Of a DNA stretch of 64,000 bases, positions 29,096 through 37,738 are shown piece after piece. Both the position numbers and the translations under genes were made by a program. How positions within the stretch are numbered: position 1 is the first letter of the stretch; each line of letters starts with the position of its first letter. Under the pieces are notes generated by a model. That model was given only the letters and a program-made list of their open reading frames with translations. It was not told the origin of the DNA and searched no databases. The DNA is taken from positions 62,001-126,000 of the forward strand of contig JABABS010000034.1 of the NCBI GenBank assembly GCA_014238125.1. Direction: 5' to 3'. This DNA comes from Phycisphaerales bacterium. Its GTDB lineage: Bacteria > Planctomycetota > Phycisphaerae > Phycisphaerales > SM1A02.

Positions 29096-29482
29096 ATGGC
29101 ACGCCTTGATGGATTCACAATTTTGATTGTTGACGACGACGAGGATATTCTTGCGTCTATGGAGCTTGCAATGCGAGCCGAGGGTGCAAAGACACTTACA
29201 GCAGAGGATGGGACGGAGGCGGTCTCTGAGTGTACGAGCGGGTCTCCAGACGCAGTGATTCTCGACATGATGTTGCCCAAGCGGTCCGGCTTTTTAGTTC
29301 TTGAAGAAATCCAAGCGCTTCCAGAACCGCCCATCGTTGTCATGGTCACAGCCAACGAGGGAAAACGGCACATGGCGTATGCAACAGCACTCGGTGTTCA
29401 AGCGTATCTGATTAAGCCAGTCGGGCTCGATCGACTCATTGATACCGTATGCTCCCTACTTGAGAAGAAAGAAGATTCATGA
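29096..29482 (+). CDS. Single-domain response regulator (CheY-like receiver)
   Basis: A 128-residue receiver domain with acidic pocket VDDDED, phospho-acceptor Asp in VILDMMLPKRSG, Thr in VMVTANEG and Lys in YLIKPVG. No output domain. ATG 29096 has AGGA nine bases upstream. It follows the acyltransferase by 14 bp and overlaps the next small gene by four bases. No cognate histidine kinase is adjacent; the HAMP kinase at the right edge is a distant possibility only. Confidence 0.9.
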   Translation: MARLDGFTILIVDDDEDILASMELAMRAEGAKTLTAEDGTEAVSECTSGSPDAVILDMMLPKRSGFLVLEEIQALPEPPIVVMVTANEGKRHMAYATALGVQAYLIKPVGLDRLIDTVCSLLEKKEDS

Positions 29483-29784
29483 GTAAACACTTTGTCATTC
29501 AAGCAAGGATGGAGGAAGATTCTACAGAACGCAAATCGCTTGGTACTCGAGAATATATCCTCTCGTCTTTGGCAAGTTATAACACGATGCCAGAAAAAGA
29601 GGGTGATGACCTATTGTGGGGCCCCGGAATTCGTATTGAACTACCTCCAACTGAAGGCGATGTACAACAAATGTTGTTGCATATCGTTGAAGAAGAAATT
29701 GCATGGTTTCCAATTGTTCGGCTTGCAAGACAATTCAATTGGAGTGTGACAGATATTGAAACTGGGCGAGAGTTAAAACCATAA
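29479..29784 (+). CDS. Small hypothetical protein coupled to the response regulator
   Basis: A 101-residue acidic soluble protein with no signal or membrane segment and no family I recognise. It overlaps the response regulator stop (ATGA), so it is probably translated with it. It may be a partner of the receiver, but nothing in the sequence proves this. Confidence 0.5.
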   Translation: MSKHFVIQARMEEDSTERKSLGTREYILSSLASYNTMPEKEGDDLLWGPGIRIELPPTEGDVQQMLLHIVEEEIAWFPIVRLARQFNWSVTDIETGRELKP

Positions 29785-29807
29785 CTGGTAGACAAGGTGC
29801 AATCAGT

Positions 29808-30215
29808 TCATCTTGTCATTGCACTCAATGTCATAAAAACTTCATCAACGGGAGCATCGAATCGTTTTGGTCCGTGATTAAAACACACTGTTGTAACGCC
29901 TTGAGCGGCGAGGGCAGCTATGTACATCGACGCGGCGTTTGTCGGCAACCCAACCACTCGCAATTCGGAATCATCTTCAACTATTGCTTGTGCTGCTGAA
30001 AGTGCTCTGTCGCGATCAGTAAATACCATTGCCAATGGTTCATCTTCTTCAAAAACAACCCATGGAACCGATGCGTTTCGACTTCCGCACTGTACAAAAT
30101 AGAGGGTATCCATAGAAGCAAGTTCACTCCACACGAGTTGCCGCGTTTGTGTGGTTTGTTTGTTTTGAAAAGTTTCAACAAGTTGATCTAATGTTCTTTG
30201 TTCTAATCTAACCAT
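29808..30215 (-). CDS. Small protein with weak SseB-like pattern
   Basis: A 135-residue soluble protein. The segment VPWVVFEEDEPLAMVFTDRD followed by RALSAAQAI and a P..A..Y pattern resembles the SseB N-terminal domain, but the match is faint. ATG 30215 has GGAGTG about nine bases upstream and is preferred to ATG 30245, where AGG directly abuts the start. It stands alone and converges with the response regulator genes. Confidence 0.5.
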   Translation of the reverse strand: MVRLEQRTLDQLVETFQNKQTTQTRQLVWSELASMDTLYFVQCGSRNASVPWVVFEEDEPLAMVFTDRDRALSAAQAIVEDDSELRVVGLPTNAASMYIAALAAQGVTTVCFNHGPKRFDAPVDEVFMTLSAMTR

Positions 30216-30405
30216 GGTTTGGCACTCCAGCCTATTTAGTGTCATCCTGACGTTCTTAAACTAGGTCTTCCTGCTGTTGACACTCTGGGATTAGGGGGAG
30301 GTTTGTTTCGCAGCCCAATGCCAGAGTTTCCACATGCAGGAGAAAACCTGTACACCTATACAACTCATACGAAACAAATGTCTTTCATGTTCTCGGACTC
30401 TATTT

Positions 30406-31194
30406 CTATAAAATCGTTGGCAATCGCTTACGTTTTGTGTAAATCGATGGCACACAAGCAATAAGAGCTTTTGTATATGTGTGTGTGGGCATATTGAGAA
30501 CGTTCGAAGTTTCGCCGTGCTCGACAATTTTTCCTGATCGCATCACACATATCTGATCTGCTATTGAGGGAACAAGGCAAAGATCGTGCGTAATAAATAT
30601 GATCGCCATGCCCCTATCTTGCTGAAGACGTTTGAGTAAATCAATTATCTGCAACGAAGTCGATGCATCAAGGGCTGTGGTTGGTTCATCAACGATCAAA
30701 ACGTCTGGTGTACACGCGAGTGCGATTGCAATCACCACACGTTGTCGCATTCCGCCAGAGAATTCGTGGGGAAACGACTTGAATCGAGATGTAGGGATGC
30801 CAACTTCTTCGAGTGCCAAAAGTGTTCGACACTTTGCCCCACTACGGGATATTGATTCGTGCGCTAAGATTGTTTCCATGATTTGCTCTCCAATTGAGAA
30901 CACTGGATTTAACGAAGTCATTGGTTCTTGAAAAACCATCGCTATTTTTTTGCCCCGTAGTTTTTGCAACTGCGAGTTATTCATCTTGCAAACATTTTGC
31001 CCTTCAAATAAAATTTCGCCCTCAACAGTTGCATTCTTTGGGAGAAGCCCGAGGATTGAGAGAGCGCTTACGCTTTTCCCGCTTCCAGATTCTCCTACGA
31101 TTGCAAGTGATTCGCCGCGCTTAATTAAAAAATCGATTTCATGCACAGCAACATGTTTTCCAAATGTAATCTGAAGTTTTTTTACTTCAAGCAT
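30406..31194 (-). CDS. Oligopeptide/dipeptide-type ABC transporter ATPase (OppD-like)
   Basis: A 262-residue ATPase with Walker A GESGSGKSV, Q-loop MVFQEPMTSLNPV, signature FSGGMRQRVVIAIAL and Walker B VLIVDEPTTALD, all typical of OppD/DppD. Family members are about 320-330 residues with a C-terminal oligopeptide-binding extension; this one stops soon after PTHTYTKALIACVP, so the tail is short. The ATG at 31194 overlaps the permease stop by 8 bp. The partner OppF, second permease and binding protein are absent. Confidence 0.85.
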   Translation of the reverse strand: MLEVKKLQITFGKHVAVHEIDFLIKRGESLAIVGESGSGKSVSALSILGLLPKNATVEGEILFEGQNVCKMNNSQLQKLRGKKIAMVFQEPMTSLNPVFSIGEQIMETILAHESISRSGAKCRTLLALEEVGIPTSRFKSFPHEFSGGMRQRVVIAIALACTPDVLIVDEPTTALDASTSLQIIDLLKRLQQDRGMAIIFITHDLCLVPSIADQICVMRSGKIVEHGETSNVLNMPTHTYTKALIACVPSIYTKRKRLPTIL

Positions 31195-32098
31195 GTTTTG
31201 GATCGACTTTAAATCGCAAATGTTGGCCAGCATAATTAATCACAACGAGCGTCATGGCAATCATTAAACAGGGCCAAAGCAACAACCACCAACGCGAATT
31301 CACAGTATTAAGTTGACTCAATCCATCTGCAGCAAGATTTCCCCAACTCGGAAGTGGCTCTCGAATTCCAATCCCAAGAAAACTTAAAAACGCTTCTGAA
31401 AGAATTGCCGTTGGAACAGTAAGTGTTGCGTACACAATAATTGTTCCAAGAATTGAAGGCAAAATATGATGTATAAACAAACGGATGCGTCCGACTCCAA
31501 TTGTCTTTGCTGCGTTAATGAATGGTCGTGAGCGTAAACTTAATACCTGTCCCCGAATGACTCGTGACACTGTCAGCCAACTCACTGCACCGATGGCTAC
31601 AAGTAGTGCAACAACATTAATCAATTCTCGAAGTGGCGGAGAGGTTATCGTCCCCTGCTCAACCAAACCACTCACTGCAACAGTAATGAGCACCACGAGC
31701 ATTATTGCTGGAAGTCCATACAGGACATCGACTACTCGCATCATGAACGCATCTGTTTTTCCGCCACGAAATCCAGCAATAGCTCCCCACAAAGTGCCGA
31801 GTACAACCGCAATGGTTGCTGCTGCAATACCTACTGCAACACTAATCGTACCACCGACAATACATCTTGAAAATAAGTCTCTGCCTAGTTGATCTGTTCC
31901 GAACATCGAAAACTGTGCGTTGTCCATTTGCGTTGCCCAACTTGGTGGTTGTAGTGCAGAGACGACGTTCGTACGCTCAAAGCGTCTGCCAGAACCGTTG
32001 TCGTTTAAAGACCAAGCCAGCCCACCAATCATGCTCAAAAGCAAACACGCACCGATTAAGCATGGATATCTGTGTCCTGCGATCCACTTATTAAGCAT
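31187..32098 (-). CDS. Oligopeptide-type ABC transporter permease (OppC-like)
   Basis: A 303-residue protein with an N-terminal helix, the OppC signature FGTDQLGRDLFSRCIVGG, and a BPD_transp_1 domain ending with FLSFLGIGIREPLPSWGNLAADG. The family imports peptides, nickel or other small solutes. OppC normally pairs with OppB, which is not present upstream. It is followed by the OppD-like ATPase with an 8-bp overlap. Confidence 0.87.
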   Translation of the reverse strand: MLNKWIAGHRYPCLIGACLLLSMIGGLAWSLNDNGSGRRFERTNVVSALQPPSWATQMDNAQFSMFGTDQLGRDLFSRCIVGGTISVAVGIAAATIAVVLGTLWGAIAGFRGGKTDAFMMRVVDVLYGLPAIMLVVLITVAVSGLVEQGTITSPPLRELINVVALLVAIGAVSWLTVSRVIRGQVLSLRSRPFINAAKTIGVGRIRLFIHHILPSILGTIIVYATLTVPTAILSEAFLSFLGIGIREPLPSWGNLAADGLSQLNTVNSRWWLLLWPCLMIAMTLVVINYAGQHLRFKVDPKHA

Positions 32099-32182
32099 AT
32101 TTACATCATACTCGACACTCTCTTATTATCGAAATTCACGCATGGCTACGCTTCTTAGCGGAAACGACAACGAGGTAGTTTT

Positions 32183-32878
32183 TTATTTTATGTTCGTGTC
32201 GCCGAGAATTTCTGCAAGGTGTTGCTCAACAACTTCATCAAATCGTTCGCTTGTGTCTGCAAGCCGTTCTCTAAGCGCTTCCAAATGTCGCTCGAGTCGA
32301 TTTATGCTTAATTTTTGAACACGAATGTTCAGCGCAGTTTTTGCACGAACCAAACCTCGGAGCGTTGCTATCTGAGCTTGTGAAACTTCTTCGCCAATGC
32401 CAAGTTCACGAATTGATTTTGACACTTGAGAAATTTCTGCATCAAGTTTCAACTCATTCAATTTCACTTCAAAAAGATCAGGATCCGATTCGCGCATATG
32501 AACAAGCGACGCAAGCCTACGACCTTGACGGCGAACTATTTTTTTAAATGCCTCTGGATCATCTTGGCACATCGTTCCAAGTTGTTCAGCGAGTTCTGGA
32601 TCTATTTCTTTTGCTACTTCCATAATACGTTCAACCGTCCGCAGCGGTATTTCATCCAACATTTCTCTGTCGCCACGTGAACCACGTATCTTTGGATCCA
32701 TGCCTTGATGATCTGGGCGAGCTTTTCGTCCACCCATTTCTCGCGGCATTGGCTGCATTAAACAAAGTGGTGCATAACACGAAGTTTCTACACACCCTTG
32801 CTCCGGGGCAACAAAACCCAATGAAAACATGGTGACGATCATTGATATGCCAAGTACGATTATATGTTGCATTTGCAT
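32183..32878 (-). CDS. Exported helical protein linked to an ECF sigma factor
   Basis: A 231-residue protein with an N-terminal signal (about 1-24), a Cys-containing proline-rich linker (CVETSCYAPLC), then a long charged helical body rich in Glu, Arg and Leu. It resembles periplasmic helical-bundle sensors such as the CpxP/ZraP or CnrX class in general shape only; the LTXXQ motif is not evident. It lies 7 bp downstream of the anti-sigma gene, so it may be the periplasmic sensor of that module. Confidence 0.55.
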   Translation of the reverse strand: MQMQHIIVLGISMIVTMFSLGFVAPEQGCVETSCYAPLCLMQPMPREMGGRKARPDHQGMDPKIRGSRGDREMLDEIPLRTVERIMEVAKEIDPELAEQLGTMCQDDPEAFKKIVRRQGRRLASLVHMRESDPDLFEVKLNELKLDAEISQVSKSIRELGIGEEVSQAQIATLRGLVRAKTALNIRVQKLSINRLERHLEALRERLADTSERFDEVVEQHLAEILGDTNIK

Positions 32879-32885
32879 TATTCCA

Positions 32886-33536
32886 TTACTCGGTTAGTAA
32901 ACCGTATTGCCACAACTCTACATCTTCGCGAAGTCCGTTTAGTTCAAATGACACCTCTGCAAAGCTAAGTTCACGCGCGTTTGCAATGTACGCATAATCA
33001 CCTAAGTTTAAATCATCAAGCAAGTAGCCTTCTTCTTCGGGACTTAATAAATGGCTTTCTTGCATTGCGGTGTTTGTTACTGTTGTTACTACGCGAGGGG
33101 TCGAATTTTCCATTTGAATTGCAACGAGGACAGCAAAGACAACACACGCTGCGAGTGCAAGACGTTGCATCTTGACTGTAAAACCAATTCGACCAATAAC
33201 AGGCGATTCGCCTTTTAGTTTGAGAAGGGAGGCAGCCATAACCCGGTCTTCAAGCCCCAAAGGAGTTTTTACTTTTGACACGCTAGAAAGTGCGTTTTGA
33301 AATTCTGGTGAGCCCAACATCGATACTGATGCAACCATCACACAATCAGCAAGTCCTGCCGGTGTATCCACGCGAGTTGCTTCTTCAAGCAATTCAAGAT
33401 GGTCAAGCTTCGGAAACGAAGCTGTCATGACGCGGTCTGCAAGCCCTTCTGGAGCATCTACACCAGAAAGCGCCTTGGATAGAACAACTTCCATTTTTTG
33501 CTCTTGTGCGTCGAATTGTGGGTTCTCGTTATTCAT
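32886..33536 (-). CDS. Putative anti-sigma factor with three repeated motifs
   Basis: A 216-residue protein with one predicted transmembrane helix (about 124-142). The cytoplasmic N-terminal half carries three copies of the pattern V-x-(A/T)-P-x-G-L-x-D-x-V-M-x-A-S: VDAPEGLADRVMTAS, VDTPAGLADCVMVAS and VKTPLGLEDRVMAAS. Single copies of such P-x-GL-x-x-RV segments are common near anti-sigma domains; three are unusual. It lies 25 bp downstream of an ECF sigma gene, which suggests it controls that sigma factor. No zinc-binding HxxxCxxC motif is present. Confidence 0.6.
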   Translation of the reverse strand: MNNENPQFDAQEQKMEVVLSKALSGVDAPEGLADRVMTASFPKLDHLELLEEATRVDTPAGLADCVMVASVSMLGSPEFQNALSSVSKVKTPLGLEDRVMAASLLKLKGESPVIGRIGFTVKMQRLALAACVVFAVLVAIQMENSTPRVVTTVTNTAMQESHLLSPEEEGYLLDDLNLGDYAYIANARELSFAEVSFELNGLREDVELWQYGLLTE

Positions 33537-33561
33537 ATCGCGTATTTGGATAACGCCTCAC

Positions 33562-34167
33562 CTAGGAGGTCGATTGCCCTCTAACTGCATCATTTTCTTC
33601 ATTGCCTGCATATTCCATAAATGTTCTCAGTTTTGCCAATGCTCTGTGCTGACGAGCTAAAACCGTGCCCAGAGGCTCTTCCAGGATATCGGCGATTTGT
33701 TTGTAACTCAGCCCAGCGGAGTGCCGCATATGGATGATGTCTTGGTCTGCACTTGAGAGCTGCCTGATGGCCTCCCTGAGGCGTGCTATTTGCAACTGGG
33801 TTTCGTCAGCTTCACCAAGATCTGGATCTTTAACTCCACTTGCAAGCACGCCGATCATCTCATTTTCCATGGGAACGGCATGTCTTTTTCGCCGTCGCAT
33901 CTCGTCTCGAAGCCGATTAACGGCGATTTGAAAGAGCCAAGAGACGAATTTTCCTGATTCAGTGTAATCAGCAAGCTTCGCAGCAACAGTGCAAAACGTC
34001 GACTGAGTAATCTCTTCAGATAATTCCTCATCGCCACATTTTGACTTAAGCAGTGCAAAAACTCGGTATGAATACGCATCGATAATTTTTCTCCATGCAC
34101 TCTCATCGCCTGTTGCGGCTGCAGCAAGCGTATCACGGAGTTCTTGTTTTTCGAGTGAATTTGCCAT
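33562..34167 (-). CDS. ECF RNA polymerase sigma factor
   Basis: A 201-residue ECF sigma factor. Region 2 spans about 25-95 (YRVFALLKSKCG, TQSTFCTVAAKLADY, FVSWLFQIAVNRLRDEMRR) and region 4 about 130-185 (LSSADQDIIHMRHSAGLSYKQIADILEEPLGTVLARQHRALAKLR). It would direct polymerase to stress or envelope promoters. First gene of a three-gene cluster with the anti-sigma-like and exported helical proteins. A TATATT hexamer directly abuts the ATG. Confidence 0.93.
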   Translation of the reverse strand: MANSLEKQELRDTLAAAATGDESAWRKIIDAYSYRVFALLKSKCGDEELSEEITQSTFCTVAAKLADYTESGKFVSWLFQIAVNRLRDEMRRRKRHAVPMENEMIGVLASGVKDPDLGEADETQLQIARLREAIRQLSSADQDIIHMRHSAGLSYKQIADILEEPLGTVLARQHRALAKLRTFMEYAGNEENDAVRGQSTS

Positions 34168-34269
34168 AATATAAGAAACGACTTTCGGGTAAACGAATGA
34201 GAACTTAGCAGATTGCTGACTATTTGAGTGTACCCATCTCCATCAACATCTCTACAATTCGCCATTCCA

Positions 34270-35298
34270 ATGCAAATTATGACACAAATTAACGATTTTG
34301 CCCAACATTGGTATGGTTGGTCTACCTTATTCGTCCTCGGAATGGGACTCCTTGTCGTTGGAGGTAACTTGCTCGTTGATGGAGGAGTTGGGGTCGCAAA
34401 AAAATTCAAAATAAACACGATGGTCGTTGGATTGACCATCATTGCTTTTAGCACAAGTGCACCTGAACTTGCCTTCAATGTTCTTGCCTCAATCAATGGC
34501 CATGGAGAGATGAGCCTTGGAAATATTTTTGGTTCTAATATTGCGAACCTCAGTTTAGTTCTTGGAGTTGGTGCAATCATTTATGGACAGAAATTATTAA
34601 AAGACGGTTCACTAAAATTGCCCAAAGAGTACATCACTGCTGAACACAAGGGTTTAAAAAGTTTTACTGCAATCGTCTCACTCCTTACAGTGATTGCTTT
34701 CTTCTTTGGTCAAGAAAATCCACTTCTTGGTTTATCTTGGCCATGCGCACTTCTACTTCTGTTGATGTTCGCTTACTTCATCATCAAGATGGTTTTTCCA
34801 TCGAAAGAGTTGACTGATATCCCCGATGTAAAATCCTCAACGAAAGCTTCCATCTGTTTACTCATCGTGGGACTCGTCTTTTTAGGCGTCGGTGGGAAAA
34901 TGGCTGAAATTAGTTCGGTCGCAGCTGGAAGAAGTTTTGGATTAAGTGAAATTTTTATTGGAGCTACGATAGTTGCTATTGCTACTAGCCTTCCAGAATT
35001 AGTAACTACTATTGTCGCTGCGAAAAAGGGTGAGTCAAATATGGCTGTTGGAAATGTAATTGGATCCAACTTCTTTAACATGCTATTTGTTTTACCAATC
35101 ACCATGTTAGTCAACCCTATACCAATCCCAGCAGGGTACGAACCTTGGGTCTATCTCGTTGTCATGCTGTGCATCACTTTTGTAGCATCAAAGATGATGA
35201 AAGATGACAAAGATCTAACAAGAAAAGAGGGGTATGTATTGGTTGGATTTTACCTCACGTTCCTCGCGGGCATTACGATCTGGAAATCTATGAGTTAG
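34270..35298 (+). CDS. Calcium/sodium antiporter (CaCA family, YrbG-like)
   Basis: A 342-residue polytopic protein with the two inverted alpha-repeats of CaCA exchangers: TIIAFSTSAPELAFNV...GNIFGSNIANL and TIVAIATSLPELVTTI...GNVIGSNFFNM, each with the acidic ion-binding Glu. It exchanges Ca2+ or another divalent ion for Na+ across the inner membrane. ATG 34270 is chosen, with ATG 34279 or GTG 34228 possible. TACAAT near 34253-34258 lies about 11 bases before the ATG. It ends 4 bp from the convergent dnaB. Confidence 0.92.
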   Translation: MQIMTQINDFAQHWYGWSTLFVLGMGLLVVGGNLLVDGGVGVAKKFKINTMVVGLTIIAFSTSAPELAFNVLASINGHGEMSLGNIFGSNIANLSLVLGVGAIIYGQKLLKDGSLKLPKEYITAEHKGLKSFTAIVSLLTVIAFFFGQENPLLGLSWPCALLLLLMFAYFIIKMVFPSKELTDIPDVKSSTKASICLLIVGLVFLGVGGKMAEISSVAAGRSFGLSEIFIGATIVAIATSLPELVTTIVAAKKGESNMAVGNVIGSNFFNMLFVLPITMLVNPIPIPAGYEPWVYLVVMLCITFVASKMMKDDKDLTRKEGYVLVGFYLTFLAGITIWKSMS

Positions 35299-35302
35299 AT
35301 CG

Positions 35303-36802
35303 TTAAATCGTCAAGTCACTAAAATCATAGCCCGCAAATGGGTCTTTAGAAGAACCTTGGGGGACAACCGCAGCAAAACTACCATCACCTCCGGGCGGTG
35401 TTGCATCAGACCAATCGTAAAAATGAGTACAACTTGCTTCCCAAGTCAATCTAATTGTCGCTGTTGGGCCATTTCGTTGTTTTGCAATAATTAATTCTGC
35501 AAGCGAATGCTTGTCTTCATTCTCCGCCATCCAGTCAGGGTCATTCATGTGGTAATACGACTCGCGATGTAAAATCGTAACTACGTCTGCGTCTTGTTCA
35601 ATCGAACCAGATTCGCGAAGGTCACTCATTCTTGGACGGTGCCCTTCTCGTTGCTCCGCAGCCCGATTCAACTGACTCAAACAAATCACAGGAACATTCA
35701 ATTCCCGCGCAAGCGCCTTGATGCCACGACTTATTTCACTGACTTCTTGTTGTCTTGATTCCGCACGTTTTCCACTCGTCATCAACTGCATGTAGTCAAT
35801 AATGACAGCACCAATATCGTGCGACTGTTTCAATCGCCGTGCCTTCGCCCGCAATTGCATAATTGAAAGTCCGGGGGTGTCGTCAATATAGAGAGGTGAT
35901 TGCATCAGTTCATCACATGCGCGAATAATCGCCTGCATGTCACTTTCACTCAACATGTTTCTACGAAGTTTGTGGCCCGAAACGGCTGCCCGTGAACTAA
36001 GTAGCCGTTGTACCAATTGTTGCCGGCTCATTTCCAAACTAAACATACCAACAGGTGTCCCTGCCATCACCATATTTTCTGCGATGTTCAATGCAAGTGC
36101 GGTCTTACCCATCGAAGGACGAGCAGCCACGATGATCATTTCACCGGGCTGCAAACCACTAGTGATCTCGTCAAGATCGGTGTAGCCCGTTGCAACACCC
36201 GTAATAACGCGACCATCATTCTTTTCAATTTGTTCAATTGCTTCATTGAGCAATTGCTCAAGTGATTCAGCATGCCGTTGCTCCGATTGTTGAGCAATAC
36301 TAAAGATACGGCTTTCGGCGGAATTGAGAACCTCCTGCGGTTCATCGGGCATCGAATATGCGTCTTGCAAAATACTCCCCGCTGCTGCAATGAGTTGCCG
36401 AATAACCGACTTTTCCTTGACGAGACGAGCATAATGCGTCGCACTTGCAGCACTTGGTACTGCGTTTGCGACCTCAAGAAGGTATTCAACACCACCCACA
36501 GCCTCAAGAATATTGCGATCAGCAGCAAGTTGTTGTAATTGAACAAGATCAACCGTGGAATACCTGTTGTACAACTCCACCATGACATCGTAAATCAGAC
36601 CGTTCGCTTTATTGAAAAAATCGTTTGCCCCACTAATCACCAATTGCACATCGTTCAGAACAGATGGATCGATGAGAATAGATCCAAGCAAACTCGCTTC
36701 CGCTTCGACAGCATTTGGTTGCCTACCATCAAGCAATTGACCAATCGCTTCAGTCTTTGCCCTTGGGGCATGAGTCTCTTTAGTTTTATATTGATCGCCC
36801 AT
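35303..36802 (-). CDS. dnaB: Replicative DNA helicase DnaB
   Basis: A 499-residue hexameric helicase. An N-terminal collar domain (about 30-135, with AEASLLGSILIDPSVL) precedes a linker and a RecA-like domain with Walker A ARPSMGKTALALN, Walker B VIIDYMQLM and FSLEMSRQQLVQRLL. The C-terminal tail (after THFYDWSD) is about 35 residues, with no recognised domain. No intein. It unwinds the fork ahead of the replisome. It is followed by the convergent antiporter and preceded by an HU-like gene 111 bp away. Confidence 0.97.
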   Translation of the reverse strand: MGDQYKTKETHAPRAKTEAIGQLLDGRQPNAVEAEASLLGSILIDPSVLNDVQLVISGANDFFNKANGLIYDVMVELYNRYSTVDLVQLQQLAADRNILEAVGGVEYLLEVANAVPSAASATHYARLVKEKSVIRQLIAAAGSILQDAYSMPDEPQEVLNSAESRIFSIAQQSEQRHAESLEQLLNEAIEQIEKNDGRVITGVATGYTDLDEITSGLQPGEMIIVAARPSMGKTALALNIAENMVMAGTPVGMFSLEMSRQQLVQRLLSSRAAVSGHKLRRNMLSESDMQAIIRACDELMQSPLYIDDTPGLSIMQLRAKARRLKQSHDIGAVIIDYMQLMTSGKRAESRQQEVSEISRGIKALARELNVPVICLSQLNRAAEQREGHRPRMSDLRESGSIEQDADVVTILHRESYYHMNDPDWMAENEDKHSLAELIIAKQRNGPTATIRLTWEASCTHFYDWSDATPPGGDGSFAAVVPQGSSKDPFAGYDFSDLTI

Positions 36803-36913
36803 CCTTGAGCACCTTACTTTGAGTTATCGTTGTGTGGACGTAAACGACAGATCATCCACATATTAAGCACATCGGTTGTGAATCCGATCATCCCCACAAA
36901 AGAAACAACTGTC

Positions 36914-37279
36914 TTAGACCGAAACAATTTCTGGCGTTGTTTGAACGAGGGTCTCGACAACTGGCATTTCATTTGAATTGCGAGGAAAGTCCACAGCTGC
37001 TTTCATGATTTTACCTGGTTTGAATTTCACTGTACGTCTTGCTGGTACAGGAACCCGTTCGAGAGTTTTCGGGTTCTGTGCCATTCTTGGTGCCCGCTCA
37101 TTCAATTCAAAAACACCAAAGTTCCGAAATTCCAAACGGTGACCAACACTCAACTCTTTGATGACATCATCCAAAAAAGTTTGAACAATCAAACGAACAT
37201 CGTTTCTTTTAAACCTTGTTTCATCTGCAATTCTGTCGATTAAATCTTTTTTTGTTGTTGCCGTCTTTAAGGTGGTCAT
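36914..37279 (-). CDS. HU/IHF-family DNA-binding protein
   Basis: A 121-residue protein with the HU/IHF fold: TKKDLIDRIADETRFKRNDVRLIVQTFLDDVIKEL, then FRNFGVFELNERAPRMAQNPKT and VPARRTVKFKPGK. The DNA-intercalating arm has NPKT and a Pro. The C-terminal extension of about 25 residues (from FPRNSNEM) is longer than in typical HU. It bends DNA and organises the nucleoid. ATG 37279 has AGAGGT upstream; a longer in-frame extension to 37336 is unlikely. Confidence 0.93.
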   Translation of the reverse strand: MTTLKTATTKKDLIDRIADETRFKRNDVRLIVQTFLDDVIKELSVGHRLEFRNFGVFELNERAPRMAQNPKTLERVPVPARRTVKFKPGKIMKAAVDFPRNSNEMPVVETLVQTTPEIVSV

Positions 37280-37634
37280 GCTCGAGACCTCTACTTTCTT
37301 TGATTTAATTATCTGTGAAACGATTTGTAATTCCACTGCAAATTGTCTCTATCTTTTGAAGAGATATACCAATTGCTGGTTACTCATCTCTACTTCTTAT
37401 TCTGCAAGGCTCCCTTGCTTCTCTCTCAAGATTCGGCAGCGGCTGACGACTAACATGTCCGTGCAATACCAAACTCTCAATTTCAGTATGGTGAGAAAGT
37501 TCCACTTCGTCAAGACCTTTTTTCTAAACTAAATAAAGTTCTTGCATTATTTCTCAATATCTCAAAAATCCAAAGCGAGACTATTTTCCTGTAATTAGCG
37601 AGTCGCGACAAAAAAATGAAATAAAAAACCACCT

Positions 37635-37656
37635 AAACATCCTTTAAACGATGTTT
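37635..37656. promoter_or_regulatory. Inverted repeat upstream of the trkA promoter
   Basis: AAACATC (37635-37641) and GATGTTT (37650-37656) are perfect 7-bp arms around CTTTAAAC, ending 15 bp before the -35 element of trkA. This could be an operator or, less likely, a terminator hairpin. Confidence 0.3.
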
Positions 37657-37670
37657 ATCAATAGTTTTAC

Positions 37671-37699
37671 TTGGATTGCTTGCAATTCGCAGGTATTAT
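37671..37699 (+). promoter_or_regulatory. Probable sigma-70 promoter of trkA-trkH
   Basis: TTGGAT at 37671-37676 and TATTAT at 37694-37699 are separated by 17 bp. Transcription would start near 37706, leaving a leader of about 33 nt that contains AGGA eight bases before the trkA ATG. Confidence 0.6.
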
Positions 37700-37738
37700 C
37701 CCCGCCCCGACCCGATGGTCGATATCAGGAATACCGCT

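Larger units (their letters stand above)
37280..37738. other. 459-bp intergenic region between the HU-like gene and trkA
   Basis: No gene is supported here. It contains divergent promoters: a good one for trkA at 37671-37699. It also has a 6-bp hairpin GCAAGG-CTC-CCTTGC at 37404-37418 and an inverted repeat AAACATC/GATGTTT at 37635-37656 just before the trkA promoter. Pyrimidine-rich stretches lie around 37395-37440. An 86-codon plus-strand frame (37272-37532) crosses it but has no ribosome binding site and low-complexity content. Confidence 0.5.

Noticed and set aside
30291..30527. Minus-strand frame past the OppD stop, suggesting a frameshifted C-terminal tail
   Set aside because: The extension does not resemble the OppD C-terminal domain and has several Cys and Trp residues unlike it.
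33855..34580. A 241-codon minus-strand frame spanning the ECF sigma and antiporter genes
   Set aside because: It overlaps two well-supported genes and has no domain.
37272..37532. An 86-codon frame in the gap before trkA
   Set aside because: No ribosome binding site, low-complexity pyrimidine-rich content, and it crosses the HU-like promoter region.
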